From contig NZ_BAABHS010000041.1 of assembly GCF_039542225.1 (NCBI RefSeq), positions 1-64,000 of the forward strand: a DNA stretch of 64,000 nucleotides. The letters are read 5' to 3'. Positions 54,369-62,766 of this stretch are shown in pieces; position 1 is the first letter of the stretch, and every line of letters starts with the position of its first letter. The notes under the pieces are model-generated. The model saw only the letters and a list, made by a program, of their open reading frames with translations, had not been told where the DNA came from and made no database searches. The translations under genes and the position numbers were made by a program. Origin of the DNA: Yinghuangia aomiensis (GTDB lineage: Bacteria; Actinomycetota; Actinomycetes; Streptomycetales; Streptomycetaceae).

Positions 54369-55583
54369 CTACCGGGGGAGAGGCAGGTTGTAGAGCCGGA
54401 CGGCGTTGTCCTGCATGACCGCCTGGACCACATTCGGCGCGAGCTGGCGCGTCGCACGTGCGGCGATGCCGAGGCTGTCCGGGTACAGGCAGGTCGGGTG
54501 CGGGAAGTCCGTCTCGAAGAGTACGTTGCCGGGGCCGACCCGTTCGATGGTCCGCGCGATGTCCTGGTTCTCGAACCAGAAGCAGGCGTGGATCTGCCGG
54601 CGGAAGTACTCGATCGGGGTCGACGACAGGTGGTCCGTGCTGCCGGGTGCGGTCTCGCCCAGCTGGTGTTCGAGCGCCTCGAGGAAGAACGGGATCCACC
54701 CGATGCCGCTTTCCACCGAAACGATGTTCAGCCCCGGGTGACGCTCCAACACACCCGAGTAGATGAAGTTGGCGATCACCCGCGCATTGGTCAGGTACAT
54801 CATCGCCGAGCCCACGGCGAGCTTCTCGTCGGGACCGAGGCCAGGCCACGGGGACGAACCGAACCAGCTCAGGCTATTGTGCGCTGCTCCGATGTGGAAG
54901 TTCACCGGCATGCCGAGGTCCGCGCACACCTCCCACAGCGGATCCCAGTCCCGGGAGGAGAAGTCGGGGACGCCGGCTTGCTGCGGATCACTGGTCGTGT
55001 TGACGCCCCGCAAGCCCAGCGCGTGCATGCGACGGACTTCCGCCACGGAGGCGTCGATGTCCCACCAAGGAATCAGGCCCATGGGGAACAGGCGTTGGCC
55101 TGACTCTTCCTGGAGTTCGGCCATGGCGTCGTTGTAGAGCGTGGCACACAGCAGCTTCAGCTTCGGATCGACGATGTCCCCGAAACGCTGGCCGCCGAAG
55201 CCCGCGGTGTTGGGATAGACGATATGCGCCCACACGCCGATCTCGTCCATCACGGCGAGTCGGGCCGACACGTCGTACGCGGCGGGGGTCACATCGTCGA
55301 ACGTCCAAGTGATGAAGTCGGTGCCACGACTGCGCACTCCGTCGCGGGCCACCACGCCCGACGCGCTGGCCCGCCCCAAGACGGCACCGTCCACGACCCA
55401 ATGCGGCACGCCGTCGACGTCCGCCACGCGGGGGACGGCCTCGCGGTAGGTCTTTGGTGCGCGTTTGGTCCACAGATCGTGGGGCTCGGTGATGTGCGTG
55501 TCTGCATCGATGACGCGAATCCCATGGGGGAGGCCGAGCCCGGCTTCCTGACGCGGATTGGCATCTGGTTGAGTTGTATTCAC
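54369..55583 (-). CDS. Amidohydrolase-2 family protein
   Basis: A 404-residue amidohydrolase-2 protein that heads the five-gene operon. Metal motif VIDADTHITEP (residues 24-34), histidine in VNFHIGAAHNS near residue 232, VSVESGIGW near residue 297, and the conserved Asp in LFETDFPHPTC near residue 360. Related proteins often sit in acid and steroid catabolic clusters. The start is a GTG at 55583 just inside an AT-rich promoter patch with no clear ribosome site, so a leaderless transcript is possible. A palindromic operator begins four bases upstream. Confidence 0.88.
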   Translation of the reverse strand: MNTTQPDANPRQEAGLGLPHGIRVIDADTHITEPHDLWTKRAPKTYREAVPRVADVDGVPHWVVDGAVLGRASASGVVARDGVRSRGTDFITWTFDDVTPAAYDVSARLAVMDEIGVWAHIVYPNTAGFGGQRFGDIVDPKLKLLCATLYNDAMAELQEESGQRLFPMGLIPWWDIDASVAEVRRMHALGLRGVNTTSDPQQAGVPDFSSRDWDPLWEVCADLGMPVNFHIGAAHNSLSWFGSSPWPGLGPDEKLAVGSAMMYLTNARVIANFIYSGVLERHPGLNIVSVESGIGWIPFFLEALEHQLGETAPGSTDHLSSTPIEYFRRQIHACFWFENQDIARTIERVGPGNVLFETDFPHPTCLYPDSLGIAARATRQLAPNVVQAVMQDNAVRLYNLPLPR

Positions 55584-55586
55584 GAT

Positions 55587-55605
55587 AACTTAATAGCTAT
55601 AAGTT
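55587..55605. promoter_or_regulatory. Operator-like palindrome in divergent promoter
   Basis: AACTTAATAGCTATAAGTT: six-base arms AACTTA/TAAGTT round ATAGCTA, between the amidohydrolase-led operon and the acyl-CoA ligase gene. On the minus strand its core reads CTTATAGCTATTAAG, matching 14 of 15 bases with the site at 47264. It overlaps the likely promoters of both operons. Confidence 0.65.
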
Positions 55606-55644
55606 GTGGGGTGCGCAAGGGCACGACACGACTCGGAGGTGGGC

Positions 55645-57141
55645 ATGGGCATCGAGGCACTACTGGACATGACATCGGGGGTGGTGCCGGATCGTGTCGC
55701 CACCGGCTCGACGACGAGAGGCCGGTGCTTCGCCGACATGGCGCGTCGGGCAGCAGGCGGGGCCGCGCTGCTCACTGCAACCGGTGCCCGACACGTGGTG
55801 TACCTGGGGGTCCAGAGCGAAGTCTTCCCTGTGGCGGTTTATGCGGCTGCCGCGGCCAGCCTGCCCATGACCCCGCTGAACTACCGTCTGCCGGATGTGG
55901 ATCTCGCCGAACTGATCGGCCGGCTCGACCGCCCTGTGGTGCTCGCCGATTCGGAGCAGCGGCATCGGGTGCCTGTGGGCGTCCCAGTCCTGACCACTGC
56001 GGAGTGGTTCGCTCACGCAGCGGAGGCCGAGCCTGCGGGGCCACCCGGCAATCCCTCCGACGTGGCGGTGATGCTCTTCACGAGCGGAACCACTGCCCGG
56101 CCCAAGGGCGTCCTTCTGCGCCATGATCATCTGATGGCGTATGTGCTGGGTAGCGCCGAGTTCCTCGCCGCAGGGGACGACGATTGCGCGTTGGTGGCGG
56201 TCCCGCCTTATCACATCGCGGGGATCGCCTCGGTACTCAGCAACGTGTATGCCGGGCGCCGCGTTGCCTATCTCGCCGACTTCACGCCCCGGGGCTGGTT
56301 GGAAACCGTGCACCGCGAAGGCGTCACTCACGCGCTCGTCGTCCCGACGATGTTGGCGCGCGTGGTGCGCCATTTGGACGGTGCTCCGGCCGATGTGCCC
56401 GGGCTGCGGTCGCTCGCCTACGGCGGCGCCAAGCTGTCCGCGTCCGTGTTGCAAGCCGCACTTGCGGCCTTTCCGACTACGGACTTCGTCAATGCCTATG
56501 GGCTGACCGAGACTTCATCGACCATCGCGGTGCTGGGGCCAGAGGATCACCGCGCCGCCTTTGCGTCCGACGACCCGGGGGTGCGGCGGCGTCTGACGAG
56601 CGTCGGCCGCCCCCTGCCGGGGGTCGAGGTGTCGATCCGCGGCGAACACGGGCGAGAGGTGGGCCCGGAGGAGTCCGGTGAACTTTGGGTGCGCGGCCCG
56701 CAGGTCTCGGGTGAGTACGCAGGTATCGGCAGCGTGCTGGACAAGGATGGATGGTTCCCCACCCGTGACGTCGCGTGGGTCGATGCGGCCGGCTACTTGT
56801 TCATCGACGGGCGTGGAGACGACACCATTGTGCGCGGTGGCGAGAATATTGCCCCTGCCGAAATCGAGGCCGTCCTCGACCGTCACCCGGGCATAGCAGA
56901 GGTTGCGGTCGTCGGTATCCCGGACGAGGAGTGGGGGCAGCGCACTGTCGCGGTGGTCGTCTCCTCGGATGGCGATATCCCGGATGCCGAAGGCCTTCGG
57001 GCCTGGAGTCGGGAACGCCTGCGTTCGTCGCGCACGCCAGACGAGTTCGTCTTCCGTCCAACCCTGCCCTACACCCCGACCGGCAAGCTGCTTCGGCGAC
57101 AGCTCGTGGCCGAGCTTGCCGCTCGGCCGACGGCATCGTGA
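55645..57141 (+). CDS. AMP-dependent acyl-CoA synthetase/ligase
   Basis: A 498-residue ANL-superfamily adenylating enzyme that would activate a carboxylic acid as its CoA thioester. Motifs in order: LFTSGTTARPKGV (P-loop, near residue 145), PPYHIAG near residue 190, NAYGLTETSS near residue 285, TRDVAWVDAAGYLFIDGR near residue 375, and the catalytic lysine in PTGKLLRR near residue 483. Start ATG at 55645 with GGAGG upstream; an open frame from 55606 is ignored. It diverges from the CoA-transferase/thiolase-like operon and probably makes its CoA substrate. Confidence 0.92.
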   Translation: MGIEALLDMTSGVVPDRVATGSTTRGRCFADMARRAAGGAALLTATGARHVVYLGVQSEVFPVAVYAAAAASLPMTPLNYRLPDVDLAELIGRLDRPVVLADSEQRHRVPVGVPVLTTAEWFAHAAEAEPAGPPGNPSDVAVMLFTSGTTARPKGVLLRHDHLMAYVLGSAEFLAAGDDDCALVAVPPYHIAGIASVLSNVYAGRRVAYLADFTPRGWLETVHREGVTHALVVPTMLARVVRHLDGAPADVPGLRSLAYGGAKLSASVLQAALAAFPTTDFVNAYGLTETSSTIAVLGPEDHRAAFASDDPGVRRRLTSVGRPLPGVEVSIRGEHGREVGPEESGELWVRGPQVSGEYAGIGSVLDKDGWFPTRDVAWVDAAGYLFIDGRGDDTIVRGGENIAPAEIEAVLDRHPGIAEVAVVGIPDEEWGQRTVAVVVSSDGDIPDAEGLRAWSRERLRSSRTPDEFVFRPTLPYTPTGKLLRRQLVAELAARPTAS

Positions 57142-57172
57142 CGGACACCCCGACAGGTTCAAGGAGATTTCT

Positions 57173-57499
57173 GTGACCGAACCGGCACGTCTCACCACTG
57201 GCGCCCGACTGCGCAGCCAGGTGTGCTCCACCGAAGTCATCGTTGTGCGCCCGCCGAAGGGCGCTGTCGAACTCACCTGCGGCGGCGCGCCGATGCTCGC
57301 GCTTGACGCGGCACAGCCCGGCGGGACCGCCACGCCGGAAGCCGGGCTCGACACCGGGACGCAACTCGGCAAGAGGTACGCCATCGCGGGCGAAGACGAT
57401 TTCGAGGTTCTCGTCACCAAACCCGGCGTGGGCAGTCTGGCGGACGGGCGCACGCCGCTGGAGATCAAGGCGGCAAAGGCGCTTCCGTCCAGCGACTGA
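57173..57499 (+). CDS. Small conserved-looking protein of unknown function
   Basis: A 108-residue protein with a GTG start and a strong AAGGAG site, 31 bp after the acyl-CoA ligase. I do not assign a family. Visible features: a compact beta-rich N-terminal half with two cysteines, in QVCSTEVIVV (Cys 18) and LTCGGAPM (about Cys 36), a Gly/Thr-rich middle (about residues 50-65), then KRYAIAGEDDFEVLVTKPG and a Lys/Ala-rich end. No signal peptide or membrane segment. The spaced Cys pair could bind metal or form a disulfide. Its place in the operon suggests a helper for the ligase or a later CoA step. Confidence 0.75.
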   Translation: MTEPARLTTGARLRSQVCSTEVIVVRPPKGAVELTCGGAPMLALDAAQPGGTATPEAGLDTGTQLGKRYAIAGEDDFEVLVTKPGVGSLADGRTPLEIKAAKALPSSD

Positions 57500-57565
57500 G
57501 CCGCGGGCGCGGTCGGCTGCGGCCGCCGTCCTGCTGGATGCCCGGTCGGCCTGAATGCCGGCGTG

Positions 57566-58237
57566 CTACCGGTTCGAAGGGCGAGGTGCCAACGATGCGA
57601 CAGCGCGGATGGTGTGGTCGACAACTGTCTGGACGAGGTTGTCGTGGGCACCCAGTATCCGGTCGAGGGCGGGATGGATGCGCGTCTGATCGTCGGGAAA
57701 ATCCTCGGCCGCGGCGGCATGGAGCTGTCGGAGTTCGACAGGCGTAACAGGCTCGTGGGTCGTCAGCGTTGCCAATCCGACGATGGTGGTACCCACCAGT
57801 GCGATGGCGGCTGCCAGGTCTTCGTCGGCCAAGTCCAAGGGGCGGAGGATTTCGCTGAGCAGGACGAATGAGGGGAGCCAGGCGGCACGCCTGGTGGAGG
57901 CGAGGTAGGGCATCAGCTGAGGGTATGCCTGGGCGTGTTCGACGTTGACAAGCAGCCAGCGGCGCAGCTCCTCGTGCCACAACGCGCCTGCCGGCCGCTG
58001 ATACAGCGCGGGTGCGGCGACCCGTTCCGCCACGGCATGCAGCAGTTCCTCGTGGCTGGAGAAATAGCGGTAGAGGGACATCGGCGTCGATCCCACCGCC
58101 GTGGCTATACGGCGAATGGTCAGATTCTCCGAGGGGGCCGCGTGGATCAGGGAAACGGCCGCGTCGAGGATCTGTTCACGTGACAGGCGCGGCGGACGGC
58201 CGCGCCCGCGCGAGGCGGACGCGGCCGTGGTGCTCAT
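57566..58237 (-). CDS. TetR-family transcriptional regulator
   Basis: A 223-residue TetR regulator: basic leader RGRGRPPRLSREQILDAA, helix-turn-helix LTIRRIATAVGSTPMSLYRYFSSHEELL (about residues 38-65), and a TetR_C-type ligand domain. Start ATG at 58237 has GGAGG upstream. It converges on the small-protein gene at the edge of the 47-57 kb catabolic island, which it probably controls. A different palindrome (58305) lies in its own promoter region, so whether it also reads the CTTATAG sites is open. Confidence 0.9.
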   Translation of the reverse strand: MSTTAASASRGRGRPPRLSREQILDAAVSLIHAAPSENLTIRRIATAVGSTPMSLYRYFSSHEELLHAVAERVAAPALYQRPAGALWHEELRRWLLVNVEHAQAYPQLMPYLASTRRAAWLPSFVLLSEILRPLDLADEDLAAAIALVGTTIVGLATLTTHEPVTPVELRQLHAAAAEDFPDDQTRIHPALDRILGAHDNLVQTVVDHTIRAVASLAPRPSNR

Positions 58238-58304
58238 CTGGGTGCCTCCGTGGTCTGGATGACGGGGTTCGTCTGCCCCAGCGGTCGTCACCTGAACAGT
58301 GATA

Positions 58305-58320
58305 CATGCATGGATGCATG
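58305..58320. promoter_or_regulatory. Palindrome upstream of tetR
   Basis: CATGCAT-GG-ATGCATG, seven-base arms, 68 bp before the TetR start. A likely autoregulatory operator. Confidence 0.5.
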
Positions 58321-58401
58321 ATCTCAAGGTTCCGCATACTTGCCAATACGAGGACCGTGTCGGTTGCTTCCCCCGGGCGATTGAGAGTCCGGACCGTCGT
58401 G

Positions 58402-60798
58402 TCAGGGCATGACGCCGTTGCGTGATGATCACCAGGTCCGACGTCGAACGTGTGTCCGTCGGGGAGCGTTGCCGTCGCCTTGGTACCCGACGGCACGGTG
58501 GCGCTCAGGTGAAAGCGGCCGTCCGCGAGGCGTCATCGCGTGGAAATACGGCCGTGCACGGAGTCGAATTCCGCCTCGGCCCAGGTGAGTCCGCAGCCCG
58601 GGCGGGGGCGATGTCGAAGTGGCGGTACCCGGGGGAGTCCTCGCGCATCCGGATGCCGGCGGTGAAGCGGTGCGGAACGATACGACGGCTCCCTTGCTGT
58701 AGTGATTGAGGGATGCGTGTAGGACACCGTCGTCGTCGATTTCGCCCTAGTCCTCCCAGATCGTGGTGGCCCCGCGGTCGATCATGGCCAGCCACGACGG
58801 GTGGCTGTCCTGGAAGAGGAGTTCGTAGGCGACATCCAGGTGGCCTGTGTCGGCAAGCACGGGCAACAGGTATGGGGTGCTGAGGAAGCCGGTGCCAAGG
58901 TGGTTGCCGGCGGCCCGAACGAGCGCCACGAGCCGTTCGGCGATGCGGGGGCGGAGTTCGTCCGGCACCAATCCGAACGTGAGAGCGCGTACGTGGTTCG
59001 CTTGGGTATCGACCGTGAGCGTGCCGTCCGGGCGGATGAACTCCGCCCGCCAGGCAGCCAGCACCCGGGCGGCGAACTCGGTGTACTTTGCGGCGTCGTC
59101 GGTCTTGCCCAACACGTCTGCCGCACGGCTCAGCAGATGGGCGGACCAGTAGAGGTACGCGGTCGCGACCGGGCCGTGGTCCTGAAGGTAGAACGGCGTG
59201 TCGTCGCCCGCCGGGGCTCCGACCACTCGCCCCAGTGGAAGCCGCTGTCCCAGATGTAGGCCTCATGTGGCGCCGCGACCGGGCGCGCGGAAGCGCGTTC
59301 GTGGAACCGTTGCTCACGCGCGATCCGAGCGCCGTAATCGACCCAGCGCACCATGCAGTCGAATTGATCGGCCAGCACGCGGGTGTCCCCGTAAGCCAGG
59401 TACATCTGCCAGGGGACGATGACGGCGGCGCCGCCCCAACCCGCCGAGCCGTTGATGAAGGCATACGTGTCCTCGGGCCGCCGGCCGTGACCGGGCTCCG
59501 GCGCCCAGTTGGGGATACGGCCGTCAGGCCATTGGTCGGCGGCCAGGTCGCGAAGCCACTTGGCCGAGAACCCCGCCACGTCGTAGAGGAAAGTCGCGGC
59601 GGGGCGAAGATCTGCCAGTCGCCGGTGAATCCCGCCCGCTCGCGTTGGGGGCAGTCGGTGGGAACGTCGCACGCATTGCCGCGGAAGCTCCACACGGCCG
59701 CCTCGTGCAGCCGGATGACGCGCTCGTCGCTGGTCCGGAACCAGCAGGTGCGCCGCAAGACCGTGTGCACGACCACCGCGCTGATGTCCTCGGGGGAGAG
59801 CGGGGCCGGCAATCCTTCGACGCGCACGTAACGGAAGCCGTGGGTCGTGTGCCGGGGTTCGAAGACGTCGTCGGGCCGCCCGGCCGAAACGACCTTGTCC
59901 CGTTGGCCGGGCCCGAACGTGCCCTCCGGGTCCGCCGCGACCAAGTGGTCCATGGTCACATCGCCGTCCGGCCCCAGCGCCTCGCCGTGCGTGAGGGTGA
60001 CTGCGGTGCCGCGCGGACCGAGTTCCGACAGCCGCACCCAGCCGTTGATGTTCTGGCCGAAGTCGACCACCTGCACTCCGGTGCGCGAAGCGGCGATCGT
60101 CACCGGACGGAGCATCTCGATGCGGCGGACCGGCGGTGCGGGACTGGTCGCGAGGCGGTCGAAGTCGGCATACAGACCAGCCCGCCGAACGGTGGTCTTC
60201 GACCAGGCGGTGTCGTCGAGGCCGGGCTCGGACCATCCGGGCATGGCCCGTCTGAAGTCGACGTGCTGGCCGTCCATCAGGTCGGCCGCGGTGATCTCCC
60301 CGACGCTGCTCCGCCATTCGGCATCCGTGCCCACGATGACGGCGGTGCCGTCCGCGAGGTCCGCGTGCAGCTCCACCAGCAGCCCGGTGCGGTCGCCGTA
60401 GCCGTCGGCCACCCTGTGGAACCCGAAGCGCCCCCGGAACCAACCGTCCGACAACACGGCGCCGATGGCGTTCGCACCCGGCTTCAGGAGGTCGGCGACG
60501 TCGTGGGTCTGGACGTGGAGGCGGCTGCGAGCGCGGTGAATTCCGGGGTCAGTTCGTCGTCGCCCACCCGGACGCCGTTGACGAACAGCTCGTAGATTCC
60601 GTGCGCCGTCGCATGCACCCGTGCGCGGACGGGCGCGCCGTCGAGGACGAACTCGCGGCGCAGCAGGTATGCGGGGCGGGATCCGGGCGCGGGAAGGCTT
60701 TCCTCGGCCGGTTCGATCCAGTCGGCCTCCCATGCCGCCGCCGCGGGGAACGGTGCTTCGTCGGGTGCCGTCGCATGGTCGTGGGCGGATTGGTTCAC
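58402..60798 (-). pseudogene. Alpha-L-rhamnosidase (GH78) pseudogene with multiple frameshifts and stops
   Basis: The minus strand encodes a whole GH78 protein, but only by jumping frames. From the GTG at 60798 (good GGAGGG site) the frame runs to about 60535. It continues in another frame through GWFRGRFGF, DFGQNINGW and CPQRERAGFTGDW to about 59600, then another (FLYDVAGFSAKWLRDL to GFHWGEWSEP) to about 59220, and another to a TAG at 58747 where a Trp is expected. Further shifts occur near 58685 and 58605 and a stop near 58541. Six or more lesions mean it is dead. The intact gene at 40144 is its closest relative in the window. Its operator remains intact. Confidence 0.92.
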
Positions 60799-60894
60799 GA
60801 AGGCCCTCCGGAGGTCCTGCAGGAAAGCGTGCACCCTGGGCGGCCCCGTCCGAAGACCGGGGCACGAGGATGGGCGGGGGATCATCCAAGGAAA

Positions 60895-60906
60895 TGAAAC
60901 GTTTCA
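60895..60906. promoter_or_regulatory. LacI-type operator, TGAAWCGWTTCA family (site 6)
   Basis: TGAAACGTTTCA, a perfect palindrome, 97 bp before the GH78 pseudogene start and 43 bp past the end of the LacI gene. Confidence 0.7.
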
Positions 60907-60948
60907 TAGATGATTCTATGTACGCTCCCCGCAAAAATCGGCCACTGC

Positions 60949-61983
60949 CTACAGCGCGTGCGGGCGCGCCGGGGTGCGGCTGGAGGTGCGGACCACGAGT
61001 TCCGGTTGGAGCACGATCCGCTGGTGCGTGTGTGTCGCGGGGTCTCCGTGGGATTCGGCGAGGAGGAGTTCGGCGGCGGTGCGCCCGATGCGGGCTGCGG
61101 GTTGGCGCACGGAGGTGAGGGGTACGGCGGCTGCGGCGGCGAATTCGATGTCGTCGTAGCCGACCAGGGCGATGTCCTCGGGGGCGCGCACACCTGCGGC
61201 GAACAGCGCTTGCAGCACGCCGAGGGCGAGGAGGTCGTTGGCGCAGAATGCGGCGCTCGGGCGCGGCGACATGCCGAGCAGCCGGGCTCCGGCGTCGCAT
61301 CCGGCGGACACGTCCAGACGTTCCGCCTCGACGGTCACCAGGGCGTCGTCCGGCAGCCCCGCTTCTCGGGCCGCGTCGCGTGCGCCGGTGAACCGGTCGC
61401 GGACCTGGGGGAGGTCGCCGGGGCCGCCGACGAAGGCGATGTGTCGGTGTCCACGGTCGACGAGGTGGCGTACGGCGAGGGTTCCGCCAAGCACGTCGTC
61501 GACGGAGACGGAGCACCCCTCGCCGGCTGGGAGGGCGCGGTCGACGAGGACGAAGGGGAGGCCCTGGCTGCGGAGCGTCTCGACGGTGCGGCTGCCGGCG
61601 TCGGCGGGAGTGACGAGGACGCCGCGCACCCGGTGCTCGGCGAAGAGCGCCAGATACTCCGATTCCTCGGAGGCGCTTCCGGCGCTGTTGCAGACCATGA
61701 CGCCGAGGTCCGCTTCCCGTAGGGCGCGTTCGGCGCCTTTGGCGGCCTCGGCGAAGAACGGGTTCGCGAGGTCCAGGACCAGCATGGCGACGATACGGCT
61801 CTGCCCGGCGCGGAGCTGCCGGGCGGACTCGCTGCGCACGTAGCCCAGCTGCTCGATCGCCGCGCGGACCCGGATGAGGGTCTCCTCCGTGACCAGGGCG
61901 GGGTTGTTGATGACGTTCGAGACGGTCCCGACCGACACGCCCGCCTGTCGGGCAACGTCCTTGATCCCCACCCTGCCGGTCAT
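60949..61983 (-). CDS. LacI-family repressor, probable rhamnose regulator
   Basis: A 344-residue LacI regulator. DNA-binding domain VGIKDVARQAGVSVGTVSNVIN (residues 5-26), hinge LRAGQSRIVAML, then a periplasmic-binding sugar domain with LDLANPFFAEAAKG, FCANDLLALGVLQAL and LVGYDDIEFAAAAAVPLTSVRQP. Start ATG at 61983 with GGAGG nine bases upstream. It stands between the GH78 pseudogene and the rhaI-lut genes, with perfect TGAAACGTTTCA sites on both sides (60895, 62130). It is the best candidate for the protein that reads all seven sites, including the distant ones. It looks intact although its local targets are broken. Confidence 0.93.
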   Translation of the reverse strand: MTGRVGIKDVARQAGVSVGTVSNVINNPALVTEETLIRVRAAIEQLGYVRSESARQLRAGQSRIVAMLVLDLANPFFAEAAKGAERALREADLGVMVCNSAGSASEESEYLALFAEHRVRGVLVTPADAGSRTVETLRSQGLPFVLVDRALPAGEGCSVSVDDVLGGTLAVRHLVDRGHRHIAFVGGPGDLPQVRDRFTGARDAAREAGLPDDALVTVEAERLDVSAGCDAGARLLGMSPRPSAAFCANDLLALGVLQALFAAGVRAPEDIALVGYDDIEFAAAAAVPLTSVRQPAARIGRTAAELLLAESHGDPATHTHQRIVLQPELVVRTSSRTPARPHAL

Positions 61984-62129
61984 GCGCTTCGGCCTCCGTC
62001 GTCGTTCCTGCGGTCCGCAGGCCCATGTTAAGTGCCGGGATTGAAACGTGGTGGATGACCGCGGTGGAGGTCACACCGCGCAGTTCGTTGACAGGGGGCA
62101 ACGTCAAAGATAGCTTGAGTTTGTCAGCT

Positions 62130-62141
62130 TGAAACGTTTCA
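62130..62141. promoter_or_regulatory. LacI-type operator, TGAAWCGWTTCA family (site 7)
   Basis: TGAAACGTTTCA, 18 bp before the rhaI start codon, well placed to block transcription. A half-like site, TGAAACGTGGTG, lies at 62042-62053 on the lacI side. Confidence 0.75.
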
Positions 62142-62158
62142 TACAGCGGGGAGTCACG

Positions 62159-62766
62159 ATGGCCGGCAAGGACGCGGTGCGGGCCGCGCTGGAGGCTCAG
62201 CAGATAGAGACGCCCTCGTGGGCCTACGGGAACTCCGGGACGCGCTTCAAGGTGTTCGCGCAGCAGGGCGTCCCGCGCGACCCGTTCAGGCCGCGGAACG
62301 CTCCGGCGACCCGCAGTTGGCCGAGGCGGTCGGCGCGGTGGTTCCCCGCGTCTACGAACTGACCGAGTTCCTGGTCGACGTCCTGGGCGTCACCGACGTC
62401 GGGGCGTACTTCCCGCACCGCGTCGCCTACCACCCCACCTGCCACTCGCTGCGGCTGCTCCGCCTCGGCGACCGGCCGACCACGCTCCTCGCCCAGGTCC
62501 GCGGGATCGACCTCGTCGAACTGCCCGGCGCCGACGAATGCTGCGGCTTCGGCGGCACGTTCGCGGTCAAGAACCCCGACGTCTCGGCCGCCATGGGCGC
62601 CGACAAGATCCGCAACGCCGAGTCCACCGAAGCCGAAGTGCTGTGCGCCGCCGACAACTCCTGCCTCATGCACCTCGGCGGCATGGCCGGCCGCCGCGGA
62701 TCGCCCCTGCGCACGCTGCACATCGCCGAGATCCTGGCCGCGACCGAGGCGGAGGCAGCCCGATGA
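62159..62766 (+). pseudogene. Deletion chimera: L-rhamnose isomerase N-terminus joined to lactate-oxidation protein LutA C-terminus
   Basis: From the ATG at 62159 (GGGGAG upstream) the first 43 codons match the start of actinobacterial L-rhamnose isomerase (IETPSWAYGNSGTRFKVFAQ). At 62281-62289 (cccgttcag) homology stops. In the next frame, unbroken to 62766, comes the C-terminal part of LutA/LldE, the Fe-S lactate-oxidation subunit (ERSGDP, VLGVTDVGAYFPHR, CHSLR, ECCGFGGTFAVKN). About 85 residues of LutA, most of the isomerase and anything between are missing, and the isomerase frame ends at a TGA at 62362. This fits a deletion within a rhaI...lutABC operon, or an assembly join. Neither protein can be functional. 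Confidence 0.85.

Noticed and set aside
62159..62362. Short intact protein from the rhaI start
   Set aside because: The frame is open for 67 codons, but homology to rhamnose isomerase stops at codon 43 and the rest is a wrong-frame reading of lutA.
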